A program made the position numbers and the translations under genes. 37,474 nt of DNA, taken from Devosia sp. GTDB taxonomy: Bacteria; Pseudomonadota; Alphaproteobacteria; Rhizobiales; Devosiaceae. Below, one piece after another: positions 29,918-37,474 of the stretch (within the stretch, counting starts at the first letter, position 1; each line of letters starts with the position of its first letter). The notes beneath the pieces are model-generated. The model ran no database searches, had not been told where the DNA came from, and was given only the letters and a program-made list of their open reading frames with translations. The stretch lies in the NCBI GenBank assembly GCA_015234425.1, contig JADGNE010000027.1, forward strand, positions 1 to 37,474, given 5' to 3'.

Positions 29918-31516
29918 TCATTGCTCCACCGCCCGCCCTTTGAGGGCGAAGAGGCCGCGCGGGTGGCGCTGGATGAAGAGGATGATGAGGACCAGAATGA
30001 TGATCTTGCCCAGCACGGCACCGGCATAGGGCTCGAGAAATTTGTTGGCGATACCGAGACTTAGCGCGCCCACCAGGGTGCCCCAGAGATTGCCCACGCC
30101 GCCGAAGACGACGACCATGAAGCTGTCGATGATGTAGTTCTGCCCCAGGTTTGGGGAAATGTTGTCGATCTGGGTGAGGGCGACACCGGCGAGGCCGGCG
30201 ATGCCGGAGCCGAGGCCGAAAGTCATAGCGTCGACGAAGGGGGTGCGGATGCCCATGGAGGAGGCCATGCGGCGGTTCTGGGTGACGGCCCGCATCTGCA
30301 GGCCCAGGGCGGTGCGGTTGAGGACGAGCAGCAGGGTTGCGAAGACCAGCAGCGCGAAGATGACGATCCAGAATCGGCCGTAAGTGATGGAAAGTCCAAA
30401 GAAATCGACCGAGCCGGACATCCAGGTTGGAGCAATGACCATCTGGTTGGTAGGGCCGAAAATCGAGCGGACGGTCTGCTGCAGGATCAGCGACAGACCC
30501 CAGGTGGCGAGGAGGGTTTCGAGGGGGCGGCCATAGAGCCAGCGGATGATGCCGCGCTCGATGCCGATGCCGATGGCGCCGGTGACGAGGAAGGCGGCGG
30601 GGAGGGCGATGAGAAGGGAATAGTCGAGCAGAAACGGGAAGTTAGTGCGGATCACCAGCTGGACGAGGAAGGTGGTGTAGGCCCCGAGCATGACCATTTC
30701 ACCGTGGGCCATGTTGATGACGCCCATGACGCCGAAAGTGATGGCAAGGCCAATGGCGGCGAGGAGGAGGACCGAGCCTAAAGATATGCCAAACCACACA
30801 TTTTGCAGCGCGTCGCGGACTGCCTTGGCCTGCTGAAGACCGGCGAGCGCCGCGTTGATGCTGGTGGCGAGTTCGGGTGGCGCATCTTGTAGCGCGAGGG
30901 TCAAATTGGTTAGCGCATTGTTAGCATTTCCCGCAGCAATCCGCGAAATTACGGCCTGTCGGTCACTGATCGGTGCATCACTGTCGCGCAGGATTATGAC
31001 GGCCCGGGCCGTCTCAAGCGTGTCGCGGATCGCGGTGTCGGTTTCAGCTGCAATGGCCTCATCGAGAATGGGCAGATTGGCCGGATCCGGAATGGCGAGA
31101 AGCTGGGCGGCCGCGGAGCGACGCCGGGCGGGATCGTCGCTCATCAGCGTCATGCCCGAGAGCGCGGTGGCGATGTCACGGCGCAGGCCATTGTTGACGC
31201 GGATGCGCGAGAGGTCGGCATCGGGGCCGAGTTCGATGGCGTCGCCGGTCAGCGGATCGGTAATCTGTTTGCCGGTCTGGATGACGACGCGGCCGGAGGT
31301 GTCGTCGACATAGAGATTGCCGTCGGCGAGGGCGGTGAGGGCGGGCACCACGGCGCTGTCGCCGGTGGCGGCGAGTTCGGTGACGATGGCGCCCAGTTCC
31401 TTGAGGCTAGCTTCGCCCATGGCGGCGATGGCGGTGGGAATGTCGGTCTGGGCCTGGGCGGTGGCCGGGAAGAGAAGCGACAGGGCCAGGAGCGCGAGGC
31501 GGAGGAAATTGGTCAT
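29918..31516 (-). CDS. urtB: Urea ABC transporter permease UrtB
   Basis: A 532-residue protein with two parts. A Sec-type signal (LRLALLALSLLFPATAQAQ) leads a largely helical, probably periplasmic region of about 210 residues. A LivH-like permease domain starts near residue 240 (SLGSVLLLAAIGLAITFGVMG, INMAHGEMVMLGAYTTFLVQ). The permease has the loop GLQMRAVTQNRRMASSMGI and the GGVGNLWGTLVGA segment typical of UrtB. The long N-terminal extension is normal for proteobacterial UrtB and not for LivH, supporting urea as substrate. The ATG at 31516 has AAGGACA upstream. A palindrome sits in the 103-bp gap after urtA. Confidence 0.96.
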   Translation of the reverse strand: MTNFLRLALLALSLLFPATAQAQTDIPTAIAAMGEASLKELGAIVTELAATGDSAVVPALTALADGNLYVDDTSGRVVIQTGKQITDPLTGDAIELGPDADLSRIRVNNGLRRDIATALSGMTLMSDDPARRRSAAAQLLAIPDPANLPILDEAIAAETDTAIRDTLETARAVIILRDSDAPISDRQAVISRIAAGNANNALTNLTLALQDAPPELATSINAALAGLQQAKAVRDALQNVWFGISLGSVLLLAAIGLAITFGVMGVINMAHGEMVMLGAYTTFLVQLVIRTNFPFLLDYSLLIALPAAFLVTGAIGIGIERGIIRWLYGRPLETLLATWGLSLILQQTVRSIFGPTNQMVIAPTWMSGSVDFFGLSITYGRFWIVIFALLVFATLLLVLNRTALGLQMRAVTQNRRMASSMGIRTPFVDAMTFGLGSGIAGLAGVALTQIDNISPNLGQNYIIDSFMVVVFGGVGNLWGTLVGALSLGIANKFLEPYAGAVLGKIIILVLIILFIQRHPRGLFALKGRAVEQ

Positions 31517-31560
31517 CGCTTGGTGTCCTTGTCGGTGGTGTGCAGGTCGGGATTTAGGAC

Positions 31561-31598
31561 TCCACCCGGCCTCCCCCTGCAGGAGGGGGAGGGGTGGA
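31561..31598. repeat. Palindrome between urtA and urtB
   Basis: CCTCCCCC (31570-31577) pairs with GGGGGAGG (31585-31592), and outer arms TCCACC (31561-31566) and GGTGGA (31593-31598) extend the hairpin. It closely resembles the repeat at 4056-4079. Placed just after urtA in the transcript, it could protect the upstream message from 3' exonucleases and favour the abundant binding protein. That effect is inferred. Confidence 0.65.
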
Positions 31599-31619
31599 TC
31601 GCGTGTGCGGCGCGGGTGG

Positions 31620-32924
31620 TTACTTGGAGGCTACTGCCGAGCCGCAGGTCTTGGTTTCGGTGTTGTAGTTGCCGCAGTTGATCGGGGCGGTCCAATCGGC
31701 TTCGAGCATGGCGCTTTCGGGCAGGAAGTCGGACCAGGCGTCGCCGGGGACGAGGTCTTCGGTTTCCCAGACCACGAAGAACTGGCCGTCGTCCTGGATT
31801 TCGCCGATCAGCACCGGCTTGGTGACGTGGTGGTTGGGGAGCATCTTAGCGATGCCGCCGGTGAGGTTCGGGGTTTCGAGGCCGACAATGCTGTCGATCA
31901 CGGCGTCGGCCTCAGTGGAGCCCGCGGCCTCCACGGCCTTGACCCAGAGGTTGAAGCCGATGAGGTGGGCTTCCATCGGGTCGTTGGTGACGCGGTCGGT
32001 CGAGCCGATGAATTTCTGCCAATCAGCGATAAAGGCTTCGTTCTCGGGCGTCTCGACGGACATGAAGTAGTTCCAGGCCGCGAGATGGCCGACCAGCGGG
32101 GTGGTGTCGAAGCCGGAGAGTTCTTCTTCGCCGACGGAGAAGGCGACGACGGGAATGTCTTCGGCCTTGATGCCCTGGTTGCCCAGCTCACGATAGAACG
32201 GCACGTTGGCGTCGCCATTGATGGTCGAGACCACGGCGGTCTTCTTGCCGGTCGAGCCGAAGGCCTTGATGTCGGAAACGATGGTCTGCCAATCGGAGTG
32301 ACCGAAGGGCGTGTAGTTGATCAGGATGTCTTCCTTGGCGACGCCCTTGTCGAGCAGGTACTGCTCAAGAATCTTGTTGGTCGTCTGCGGGTAGACATAG
32401 TCGGTGCCGGCCAGCACCCAGCGTTCCACGCCTTCTTCGTCGGCGAGGTAATCAACGGCCGGGATGGCCTGCTGGTTGGGCGAGGCGCCGGTGTAGAAGA
32501 CGTTGCGCTGACTCTCTTCGCCTTCGTACTGGACGGGGTAGAAGAGCAGGGAATTGAGCTCTTCAAAGACCGGAAGCACGGACTTGCGGCAGACCGAGGT
32601 CCAGCAGCCGAAGACCGCGTCGACATCATCGACTTCGATCAGCTGGCGGGCGAGTTCGGCGGCGAGCGGCCAGTCGGAGGCAATGTCGACGACGACGGTT
32701 TCAAGCTGCTTGCCGAGCACGCCGCCCTTGGCGTTCTGCTGTTCGATCAGGAACAGCATGGTGTCCTTGAGCGTCGTTTCCGAGATCGCCATGGTGCCCG
32801 AAAGCGAGTGCAGGATGCCGACCTTGATGGTGTCGTCCTGCGCGATGGCCGGAACCATCGGCAGAGCAGTGCTGCCGGCGAGAGCGGCGGCGAGAAGAGC
32901 GCTGCGGGCGCTGAAAATGGTCAT
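31620..32924 (-). CDS. urtA: Urea ABC transporter substrate-binding protein UrtA
   Basis: A 434-residue periplasmic type-1 solute-binding protein. A Sec signal ends in LPMVPAIAQ before the mature start DDTIKVGILHSLSGTMAISE, the family hallmark. DDVDAVFGCWTSVCRKSVLPVFEE with LLFYPVQYEGEE distinguishes UrtA from branched-chain amino-acid binders. The ATG at 32924 has AGGGGAC just upstream, so the open frame to 33002 is not used. It is first gene of the urt block and divergent from the transporter-kinase gene. A palindrome lies about 86-101 bp upstream of its start. Confidence 0.97.
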   Translation of the reverse strand: MTIFSARSALLAAALAGSTALPMVPAIAQDDTIKVGILHSLSGTMAISETTLKDTMLFLIEQQNAKGGVLGKQLETVVVDIASDWPLAAELARQLIEVDDVDAVFGCWTSVCRKSVLPVFEELNSLLFYPVQYEGEESQRNVFYTGASPNQQAIPAVDYLADEEGVERWVLAGTDYVYPQTTNKILEQYLLDKGVAKEDILINYTPFGHSDWQTIVSDIKAFGSTGKKTAVVSTINGDANVPFYRELGNQGIKAEDIPVVAFSVGEEELSGFDTTPLVGHLAAWNYFMSVETPENEAFIADWQKFIGSTDRVTNDPMEAHLIGFNLWVKAVEAAGSTEADAVIDSIVGLETPNLTGGIAKMLPNHHVTKPVLIGEIQDDGQFFVVWETEDLVPGDAWSDFLPESAMLEADWTAPINCGNYNTETKTCGSAVASK

Positions 32925-33009
32925 GTTAGTCCCCTGAAAGTTTGTTCCCCGATGACACCAAGGGAGGCGTCTCGGGAGGAGACTGGGGCGGATGCGCCTC
33001 AAAGCCCTA

Positions 33010-33025
33010 TACGTCGATTGACGTA
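33010..33025. promoter_or_regulatory. 16-bp perfect-arm palindrome, candidate operator between urtA and the sensor kinase gene
   Basis: TACGTCGATTGACGTA has perfect 6-bp arms (TACGTC/GACGTA). Read as two 7-mers, TACGTCG and inverted TACGTCA, with a 2-bp spacer, it has the 7-2-7 layout known for NarL-type regulators (TAC...GTA ends). It lies 86 bp before urtA and 134 bp before the kinase gene, in the only divergent control region of the urea locus. The LuxR-type regulator encoded at 36518 is the obvious candidate to bind it. Binding itself is inference. Confidence 0.5.
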
Positions 33026-33120
33026 ACCGCCGGGAACCCGCGGCGCGGGCAATCGCACCAAGCGCCCGAAAAACCGGGTGATTTGACGAAAAAGCGTGCT
33101 ATGGATGCGCTGGTAATTTT

Positions 33121-33148
33121 TTGGGCAGAGAGTGTTTCTGTCTATTAA
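33121..33148 (+). promoter_or_regulatory. Weak candidate promoter of the sensor kinase gene
   Basis: TTGGGC (33121-33126), 16 bp, then TATTAA (33143-33148). If used, transcription would start only about 5 bp before the ATG at 33160, giving a nearly leaderless message. That would fit the lack of a good ribosome-binding site there. Weak -35. Confidence 0.22.
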
Positions 33149-33159
33149 CTGGGCGAATA

Positions 33160-36100
33160 ATGGCGCGACAGCGGATCATTCCTATTCGGCGTGACTATAA
33201 TCGCTGGGTCGCAAACCAGACTCTCGAGGACTATGCGCTGCGCTTTACCGCCAAATCGGCGCGGCGCTTTTCCAATGATCGCATCTCGCAAACGGCCATC
33301 GGGGCGATCTCGTTTCTGGCGCTGGAAGCCATCGGCGGGGCCATCACGCTCTCCTATGGAACGACCAAGGCGCTGATCGCCATCGTCATCGCGTCGATTG
33401 CCATATTGCTCGTGGGGGTGCCGATTGCGCGCTATGCGACGCGGCATGGGGTGGATGTGGACCTGCTGACGCGCGGGGCGAGCTTTGGCTATATCGGCTC
33501 GACCATCACCTCGCTGATCTACGCGAGTTTCACCTTCATCCTCTTTGCCATCGAAGCCTCGATCATGGCGAGCGCGCTGCAGCTGGCCTTCGGGTTGCCG
33601 CTGTGGATCGGCTATATTGTTTCGGCGCTGGCGGTGATCCCGCTGGTGACGCACGGCATTGCCATGATCAGCCGGTTCCAGATCGTGACTCAGCCGATCT
33701 GGATCGTGCTCAACATCCTTCCCTTCATTTTCATCGCCTTCATGGACTGGGAAAAATTCGACCTGTGGCGGGCCTTTGGCGGGCTGGGGCAGCCAGAGGG
33801 CGCGGCCGGCAGTTTTGCTCCGTTCGAGGTGGCCAAATTCGGCGCGGCGTCGGCGGTGATCCTGGCGCTGATGACCCAGATCGGCGAGCAGGTGGACTTT
33901 CTGCGGTTTCTGCCAGCCGAGGGCGCGCCAAAATGGCGGCAGAAGATCGGCATTTTCCTCGCCGGCGCAGGCTGGGTGATCGTCGGTGCACCAAAACTGA
34001 TCGCCGGGTCGTTCCTTGCCGTATTGGCACTGTCGGCTGGCGTGGCGCCAGAGCACGCCGCCGAGCCGGGCTATATGTATGCGGTGGCCTTTGGCTACAT
34101 GATCCCGAACGAGTTCACGGCGCTGATGCTGATGGCGGTGTTCGTCGTGGTGAGCCAGCTCAAGATCAATGTGATGAACGCCTATGCTGGGTCGCTGGCC
34201 TGGTCGAACTTCTTTTCGCGGCTGACCCATAGCCATCCGGGCCGGGTCGTGTGGCTCTTGTTCAACGTGGCCATTGCGCTCCTGCTGATGGAGCTTGGGA
34301 TTTACCGGCTGCTGGAAGAGACGCTGGGGATCTTCTCGATTGTCGCCATGGCCTGGCTCTGCTCGATTTCGGCCGATCTCTTCGTCAACAAGCCGCTGGG
34401 GCTGGCGCCGCCGGGGATCGAATTCAAGCGCGCCCATCTCTTCGACATCAATCCGGTCGGGGTCGGGTCGATGCTGCTCTCGGCGGTGATCGCGCTGGCG
34501 GCGCATTTCGGCGCTTTCGGGGAGATGGCGGCGGCGCTGGCGCCCTATATCACGCTGGTGGTGTGCTTTGTGGCCTCGCCGGCAATCGCCTGGGCGACCA
34601 AGGGGAAATATTATCTGGCGCGAAAGCCGCGGAAGAGCTGGGCGGCCAAGCCTTCGGTGACCTGCTCGATCTGCGAGCATCCGTTCGAGCCCGAGGACAT
34701 GGCCTGGTGCCCGGCCTATGCGGCGCCGATCTGCTCGCTCTGCTGTTCGCTCGATGCGCGCTGCCACGATATGTGCAAGCCGCATGCGCATTTCCGGGCG
34801 CAGACCCATGCGGTAGCAGAGACGATCCTGCCGGCATGGGCGATTGAAAAGCTGCAGACGCGGCTGGGGCGCTATGGCGTGTCCATGGGGATCGCCGTGG
34901 GCATTCTCGCGGCGATCCTGGGGCTGATCTATTATTTCGCCATCGGGGCGGCGCCGGCGACGGCTGAAGTGGTGGGCGGGACGCTGCTGGTGGTGTTCTT
35001 CGTCTTCGCGGTGGCGGCGGGGATCATGACCTGGTTCCTGGTGCTGGCCCATGACAGCCGGCTGGTGGCGGAGGAGGAGAGCTCGCGCCAGAACACGCTG
35101 CTGCTCAAGGAAATCGACGCGCATGGGCGCACCGATGCAGAGCTGCAGCGGGCCATGGAAAAGGCGGAGGCGGCCAATCAGGCCAAGTCGCGCTATGTGG
35201 TGGGGCTCAGCCATGAATTGCGCACGCCGCTCAATGCGGTGATGGGCTATGCCCAGATTTTGGAGCGCGACGAGGGCGTGCCGGAGAACCGGCGCGGCTC
35301 GGTGCAGGTGATCCGGCGCAGCGCCGAGCACCTCTCAGGGCTGATCGACGGGCTGCTCGATATATCGCGGATCGAGACGGGGCGGCTGCACGTCTATTCC
35401 AACGAGATCAACATTCACGAATTCCTCGACCAGATCGTCGACATGTTCCGGCTGCAGGCGCGGGCCAAGGGGCTGGAGTTCCGGCACGAGCGGGCAAAGT
35501 CGCTACCGCTCTATGTGCGGACCGACGAGAAGCGTCTGCGGCAGATCCTCGTCAACCTCCTGTCGAACGCGATAAAATTCACCAGTTCCGGATACGTCCG
35601 GTTTGAAGTTGGTTACCGGTTGCAGGTGGCGAGCTTTGTGGTCGAGGACAGTGGCAGCGGTATTCCCGAGGCGGAGTTGCCGCATATTTTCGAGCCCTTT
35701 GTGCGCGGGGAGGCCGAGCATAGTCGCTTCACGCCGGGGCTGGGGCTCGGGCTGACCATCACCAAGCTGCTGACGGAAACGCTGGGCGGGGAGATCAGCG
35801 TGTCGAGCACGGCCGGGGTGGGGACGCGGTTTCAGGCGCGGCTGATGCTGTCCAAGGTGGAGCGGCCCGCGGCGCATCTCTCGGCGGCGCGGGAGATTGT
35901 CGGCTACACGGGGCCGCATCGGACAATTCTGGTGGTGGATGACAATCTCGATCATCGCGAACTCTTGCGGCAGATGCTGACGCCGCTGGGCTTTACCGTG
36001 CTCACGGCCGAGGATGGTGCGGCGTGTCTTGCGGTGCTCGATATCGTGCGGCCGGACCTCTATTTCCTCGATATCCGCATGCCGGGGATGAGCGGCTGGG

Positions 36101-36531
36101 AGCTGGCGGCGGCGTTGCGAGGCTGCGCGGTGGGCGCGCCTATTATCATGCTCTCGGCCAATGTGGGGGACGGGGCGGGCCCGGCGAGCCTTGATGCCGG
36201 GCATAGCGACAGCCTGGCCAAGCCGTTTGATCTCAACCAGTTGCTGGACAAGATCGGGCGGCATCTCAAGCTCGAGTGGCAGTTTGACGGGGCGGGGGCA
36301 GCGGGGGCTACGGCGGACACCGTCCTGCGCAATCCGGGAGCTGAGCATCTGCAGGAGCTGGCGAGCCTTGGGCAGATCGGCCATTTCCGCGGCATCGAGG
36401 CGAAACTGGCGGAGCTCGCGGCGGATCCGGCCAATGGGGCGCTGGTGGCGGCATTGCGAAAACCGCTCGAGGCCTATGATTTTGAGGGGTATGCAGAAGT
36501 GCTGGAGGCTATTGGCCATGAGCCGGCTTGA
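33160..36531 (+). CDS. Hybrid histidine kinase with an NCS1 transporter-like sensor domain and a cysteine-rich cluster
   Basis: A 1,123-residue fusion. Residues about 10-495 are an NCS1-type permease (cytosine/purine/allantoin family; starts RRDYNRWVANQTLEDYALRF, about 12 spans). Residues 502-539 hold nine cysteines (CSICEHPFEPEDMAWCP, ICSLCCSLDARCHDMC), a likely metal site. Two more spans (about 570-635) and a coiled coil lead to HisKA with His685 (SHELRTPLNAVMGYAQIL), then HATPase_c with NLLSNAIKF, DSGSGIP and GLGLGL. A receiver domain follows with Asp971 (YFLDIRMPG), then a helical tail of about 90 residues with no clear Hpt histidine. I start at the ATG at 33160. Being divergent from urtA, it is probably a membrane sensor of urea or a related nitrogen compound; the ligand is inferred only from position and the transporter family. 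Confidence 0.93.
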   Translation: MARQRIIPIRRDYNRWVANQTLEDYALRFTAKSARRFSNDRISQTAIGAISFLALEAIGGAITLSYGTTKALIAIVIASIAILLVGVPIARYATRHGVDVDLLTRGASFGYIGSTITSLIYASFTFILFAIEASIMASALQLAFGLPLWIGYIVSALAVIPLVTHGIAMISRFQIVTQPIWIVLNILPFIFIAFMDWEKFDLWRAFGGLGQPEGAAGSFAPFEVAKFGAASAVILALMTQIGEQVDFLRFLPAEGAPKWRQKIGIFLAGAGWVIVGAPKLIAGSFLAVLALSAGVAPEHAAEPGYMYAVAFGYMIPNEFTALMLMAVFVVVSQLKINVMNAYAGSLAWSNFFSRLTHSHPGRVVWLLFNVAIALLLMELGIYRLLEETLGIFSIVAMAWLCSISADLFVNKPLGLAPPGIEFKRAHLFDINPVGVGSMLLSAVIALAAHFGAFGEMAAALAPYITLVVCFVASPAIAWATKGKYYLARKPRKSWAAKPSVTCSICEHPFEPEDMAWCPAYAAPICSLCCSLDARCHDMCKPHAHFRAQTHAVAETILPAWAIEKLQTRLGRYGVSMGIAVGILAAILGLIYYFAIGAAPATAEVVGGTLLVVFFVFAVAAGIMTWFLVLAHDSRLVAEEESSRQNTLLLKEIDAHGRTDAELQRAMEKAEAANQAKSRYVVGLSHELRTPLNAVMGYAQILERDEGVPENRRGSVQVIRRSAEHLSGLIDGLLDISRIETGRLHVYSNEINIHEFLDQIVDMFRLQARAKGLEFRHERAKSLPLYVRTDEKRLRQILVNLLSNAIKFTSSGYVRFEVGYRLQVASFVVEDSGSGIPEAELPHIFEPFVRGEAEHSRFTPGLGLGLTITKLLTETLGGEISVSSTAGVGTRFQARLMLSKVERPAAHLSAAREIVGYTGPHRTILVVDDNLDHRELLRQMLTPLGFTVLTAEDGAACLAVLDIVRPDLYFLDIRMPGMSGWELAAALRGCAVGAPIIMLSANVGDGAGPASLDAGHSDSLAKPFDLNQLLDKIGRHLKLEWQFDGAGAAGATADTVLRNPGAEHLQELASLGQIGHFRGIEAKLAELAADPANGALVAALRKPLEAYDFEGYAEVLEAIGHEPA

Positions 36532-37426
36532 GAAGGATCAGGACATCGTCCTTCTGGTCGATGACAGCCCGGAATCACTGGGGTTTGTCACGGCGGCGCT
36601 GGAGACGGCGGGGGTGACCGTGCTGGTGGCGCGCAGTGGACAGGCGGCGCTGGGCATTGCGCAGCGGGTGACGCCGGATGTGGTGCTGATGGACGCGGTG
36701 ATGCCGGGGCTCGACGGGTTCGAAACCTGCCGCCAGCTCAAGGCCATGGCGACGCTGACCCATGTGCCGGTGATCTTCATGACCGGGCTGACCGAGACCG
36801 AGCACATCATCCATGCGCTCGAAAGCGGGGGCGTGGATTATCTCAGTAAGCCCATCAATGTCGATGAACTGCGGGCGCGGATCCGGGTGCATCTGGCCAA
36901 TGCACGGCGGGCGCAGAGCGCGCGAATTGCGCTGGATGCGGCTGGAAGGCATCTGGTGGCGTTCGATGAAGCCGGGGGCGTGATGTGGTCGACGCCGCAG
37001 GCCAATCGGCTGCTCGAGCGCTCGGGCATGGATGGGGCGGGGCAGGCGGAGATGGCGCAAAGGTTTGCGCTTTGGCTCAAGGGTAATCCCGGCCATGGCG
37101 GCGTGTTCGAGCTGTCGCTGCCCGAGGCGCCGCTGTTGCAGTTTTCCTTCCTCGGCATTGTTGGGGGCGCGGAATATCTCTTCCGGCTGGCGGGAGCGCA
37201 GGCGGCGGGGCAGGAGGACGCGCTGCGGCAGAGTTTTGGGCTCACCAATCGCGAGAGCGAAGTGCTGCTGTGGATTGCGCGGGGGAAGTCGAACAAGGAT
37301 ATCGGCGATATTCTGGGGCTCAGCCCGCGCACGGTGAACAAGCATCTCGAGCAGGTCTATACCAAGCTGGGGGTCGAGAACCGGGCCTCGGCGGCGATCA
37401 AGGCGCTGCAGGTGCTGCCGACCTAG
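36518..37426 (+). CDS. LuxR-type response regulator paired with the transporter-kinase
   Basis: A 302-residue regulator. The receiver domain (residues 10-125) has acidic pocket Asp15/Asp16, phospho-acceptor Asp59 (VVLMDAVMPG), the conserved Thr in IFMTG and Lys in YLSKPIN. A linker of about 100 residues (LVAFDEAGGVMWSTPQANRLL) looks PAS-like. The C-terminal helix-turn-helix of the LuxR/NarL kind is LTNRESEVLLWIARGKSNKDI with LGLSPRTVNKHLEQVYTKLGV. The ATG at 36518 has GGAGG nine bases upstream and overlaps the kinase gene by 14 bp, so the pair is co-translated. It is the likely output of the kinase, with urt/ure control as the likely target by position. The open frame back to 36161 is a shadow of the kinase gene. 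Confidence 0.94.
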   Translation: MSRLEKDQDIVLLVDDSPESLGFVTAALETAGVTVLVARSGQAALGIAQRVTPDVVLMDAVMPGLDGFETCRQLKAMATLTHVPVIFMTGLTETEHIIHALESGGVDYLSKPINVDELRARIRVHLANARRAQSARIALDAAGRHLVAFDEAGGVMWSTPQANRLLERSGMDGAGQAEMAQRFALWLKGNPGHGGVFELSLPEAPLLQFSFLGIVGGAEYLFRLAGAQAAGQEDALRQSFGLTNRESEVLLWIARGKSNKDIGDILGLSPRTVNKHLEQVYTKLGVENRASAAIKALQVLPT

Positions 37427-37474
37427 GCTCTGTTGACAAAGTGTGGCATCCATATCCTTGCGGCGGCTAGGGCG

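Noticed and set aside
33036..33050. Short GC hairpin (CCCGC-GGC-GCGGG type) near the urtA/kinase palindrome
   Set aside because: Expected by chance in GC-rich DNA, no T-run, and no spacing typical of an operator.
33145..35331. 728-codon minus-strand frame opposite the transporter-kinase
   Set aside because: Arg/His/Gln-rich and without domain features; explained by codon bias of the kinase gene.

Overview
The window is GC-rich chromosomal DNA from an alphaproteobacterium, most likely of the Hyphomicrobiales. The evidence is the gene families and their order (glgP-glgB-glgC-glgA-pgm-glgX; urtABCDE beside ureDABC/EFG) and the rhizobial style of short intergenic palindromes. A Devosia-like genus is my guess from general resemblance, not something the sequence proves. 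No phage, plasmid, CRISPR or complete insertion sequence is visible. No stretch over 300 bases lacks a gene.

Layout. (1) 1-5.1 kb is a mixed housekeeping segment: a tRNA with a CAU anticodon and its terminator, a small unknown gene, a LysE/RhtB exporter, an ABC-F ATPase, a DUF4037-like gene broken by a one-base frameshift, and a nucleoside hydrolase. (2) 5.3-7.1 kb is a KefB/KefC-type CPA2 antiporter with an RCK/TrkA-N domain, closed by a nested terminator. (3) 7.2-18.4 kb is a complete glycogen operon, all on the plus strand: phosphorylase, branching enzyme, ADP-glucose pyrophosphorylase, glycogen synthase, phosphoglucomutase and debranching enzyme. ATGA overlaps join glgC/glgA and glgA/pgm. 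(4) 18.4-26.6 kb is a urease cluster on the minus strand. In transcription order it runs ureD, ureA, hupE/ureJ, ureB, unknown 135 aa, ureC, MliC-like protein, unknown six-helix membrane protein, ureE, ureF, DUF3995 membrane protein, ureG, GNAT acetyltransferase. It ends tail-to-tail with glgX. (5) 26.66-27.0 kb is a small secreted acidic protein on the plus strand, wedged between the two minus-strand urea blocks. (6) 27.1-32.9 kb is the urea ABC transporter urtABCDE, minus strand. (7) 33.2-37.4 kb, divergent from urtA, holds a very large hybrid histidine kinase whose sensor half is an NCS1 (cytosine/purine permease-like) transporter followed by a cysteine-rich cluster, and a LuxR-type response regulator overlapping its end.

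How the parts fit. Urt imports urea. The nickel urease, assembled by UreDEFG and probably fed nickel by HupE, splits it to ammonia and carbon dioxide. The transporter-kinase and its regulator sit where a urea or nitrogen sensor controlling urt/ure would be expected. A 16-bp palindrome in the shared promoter region has the 7-2-7 half-site geometry used by NarL/LuxR-type regulators. This transporter-kinase/regulator/operator unit is the best candidate for a little-described system in the window. Second in interest are the five or six non-urease genes embedded in the urease operon.
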